Of a DNA stretch of 22,095 nt, positions 21,594-22,095 are shown one piece after another. Origin of the DNA: a virus; the IMG/VR virus record IMGVR_UViG_3300034112_000436, positions 1 through 22,095 of that record; one strand, given 5' to 3'. Under the pieces are notes generated by a model, which was not told the DNA's origin, ran no database searches, and saw nothing but the letters and a program-made list of their open reading frames with translations. The stretch's first letter is position 1; the number at the start of each line of letters is the position of its first letter. The translations under genes and the position numbers were made by a program.

Positions 21594-22095
21594 GCCATCC
21601 AGCACAGATTGAATTCGTTGCCAGCCTCAAGTCACAGTTCCCTGATTACTTTGTTCGCAAGAACGTGCTGGAAGTTGGTAGCCTAAACATCAATGGTTCA
21701 ATACGTCCATTTTTTGAGCAATGTATCTATGTTGGCGTTGATCTTGGCGCAGGAGCCGATGTTGATGTGGTGGCTAGAGGAGAAGACCTCGCCTATCCTG
21801 ATAGCAGTTTTGATGTTGTCGCTAGTTGCGAGTGCTTTGAGCATAATCCTGCTTGGGTGAAAACCTTTGCCAATATGATTAGGATGTCCTCTGGTCTGGT
21901 CTTCTTTAGTTGTGCGACCACAGGCAGGGCAGAGCATGGCACACGCCGCAGCAACCCGTATGACGCGCCATTCTGCGGTGACTACTATAAAAACTTAACT
22001 GAGCAAGACTTCCGAGAAGCGTTTGACCTGTCAGAATTCAAGCAGTATGCTTTCTCGACCAATGATCAGGCGCACGACCTTTACTTTTGGGGTGT
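21590..22095 (+). CDS. SAM-dependent methyltransferase, class I (partial, cut by window end)
   Basis: A GTG at 21590 overlaps the previous stop (GTGA) and gives a frame open to the window end (168 residues). Motif I is NVLEVGSLNINGSIRPFFEQ, with the acidic residue after the second strand in YVGVDLGAGADVDVV. A later stretch DSSFDVVASCECFEHNPAWV matches the post-motif helix of the methyltransferase-11 type, including FEHNPAW. The frame continues GLVFFSCATTGRAEHGT and later YKNLTEQDFREAF. It might methylate a glycan, protein or small molecule. The C-terminal end lies outside the window. Confidence 0.75.
   Translation, partial: MSHPAQIEFVASLKSQFPDYFVRKNVLEVGSLNINGSIRPFFEQCIYVGVDLGAGADVDVVARGEDLAYPDSSFDVVASCECFEHNPAWVKTFANMIRMSSGLVFFSCATTGRAEHGTRRSNPYDAPFCGDYYKNLTEQDFREAFDLSEFKQYAFSTNDQAHDLYFWG

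Noticed and set aside
1-22095. Integrase, repressor, att site or transfer RNA indicating a prophage
   Set aside because: None was seen by eye in either strand; the window alone cannot decide lifestyle.

Overview
The window is a contiguous block of a tailed double-stranded DNA phage genome (Caudoviricetes). Every gene I can support lies on the + strand. Genes are packed with 1-4 base overlaps (ATGA, TAATG, TGATG, GTGA) or short gaps with AAGGAG-type ribosome sites, and no transfer RNA, insertion sequence or host housekeeping gene is visible. Gene order resembles a P22-like podovirus: portal end, scaffold, coat, adaptor, tail hub, fibres, internal virion proteins, lysis genes. No tape-measure or contractile-sheath gene is present. 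The host cannot be named. A Gram-negative bacterium is likely, because the lysis enzyme is a short single-domain M15 peptidase. Protein styles (glycine-rich fibre, TITPGDGL-like small proteins, 2OG oxygenase among fibre genes) resemble uncultured aquatic phages.

Bases 1-1770 hold the end of the probable portal gene, a 55-residue basic protein, two 13-residue Lys/Arg peptides in a structured 270-base region, two unrecognised small proteins and a charged, scaffold-like protein. Bases 1800-3905 hold the major capsid protein, two beta-rich candidate decoration proteins and a small unrecognised protein. Bases 3919-6731 encode the candidate head-tail adaptor and a gp10-like hub carrying a four-repeat insertion.

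Bases 6732-11424 are the fibre region: two Asn/Gly/Thr-rich fibre-like proteins, a glycine-rich protein made of two tandem modules, a probable 2OG-Fe(II) oxygenase and several small accessory proteins. Bases 11425-12325 hold a one-helix membrane protein and two unrecognised proteins. Bases 12336-19113 are four large genes (578, 389, 479 and 810 residues), the best candidates for internal virion or DNA-ejection proteins.

Bases 19116-22095 are a run of small genes: two very basic proteins, an acidic-tailed protein, a two-helix membrane protein, a second beta-rich paralogue, a holin-like protein, the M15 endolysin, a Cys/Lys/Arg-rich conserved protein and a methyltransferase cut by the window edge. 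The most unusual elements are the paired 13-residue basic peptides with their hairpins, the repeat insertion in the hub, the duplicated glycine-rich fibre beside an oxygenase gene, and a triplicated motif in one ejection-protein candidate.
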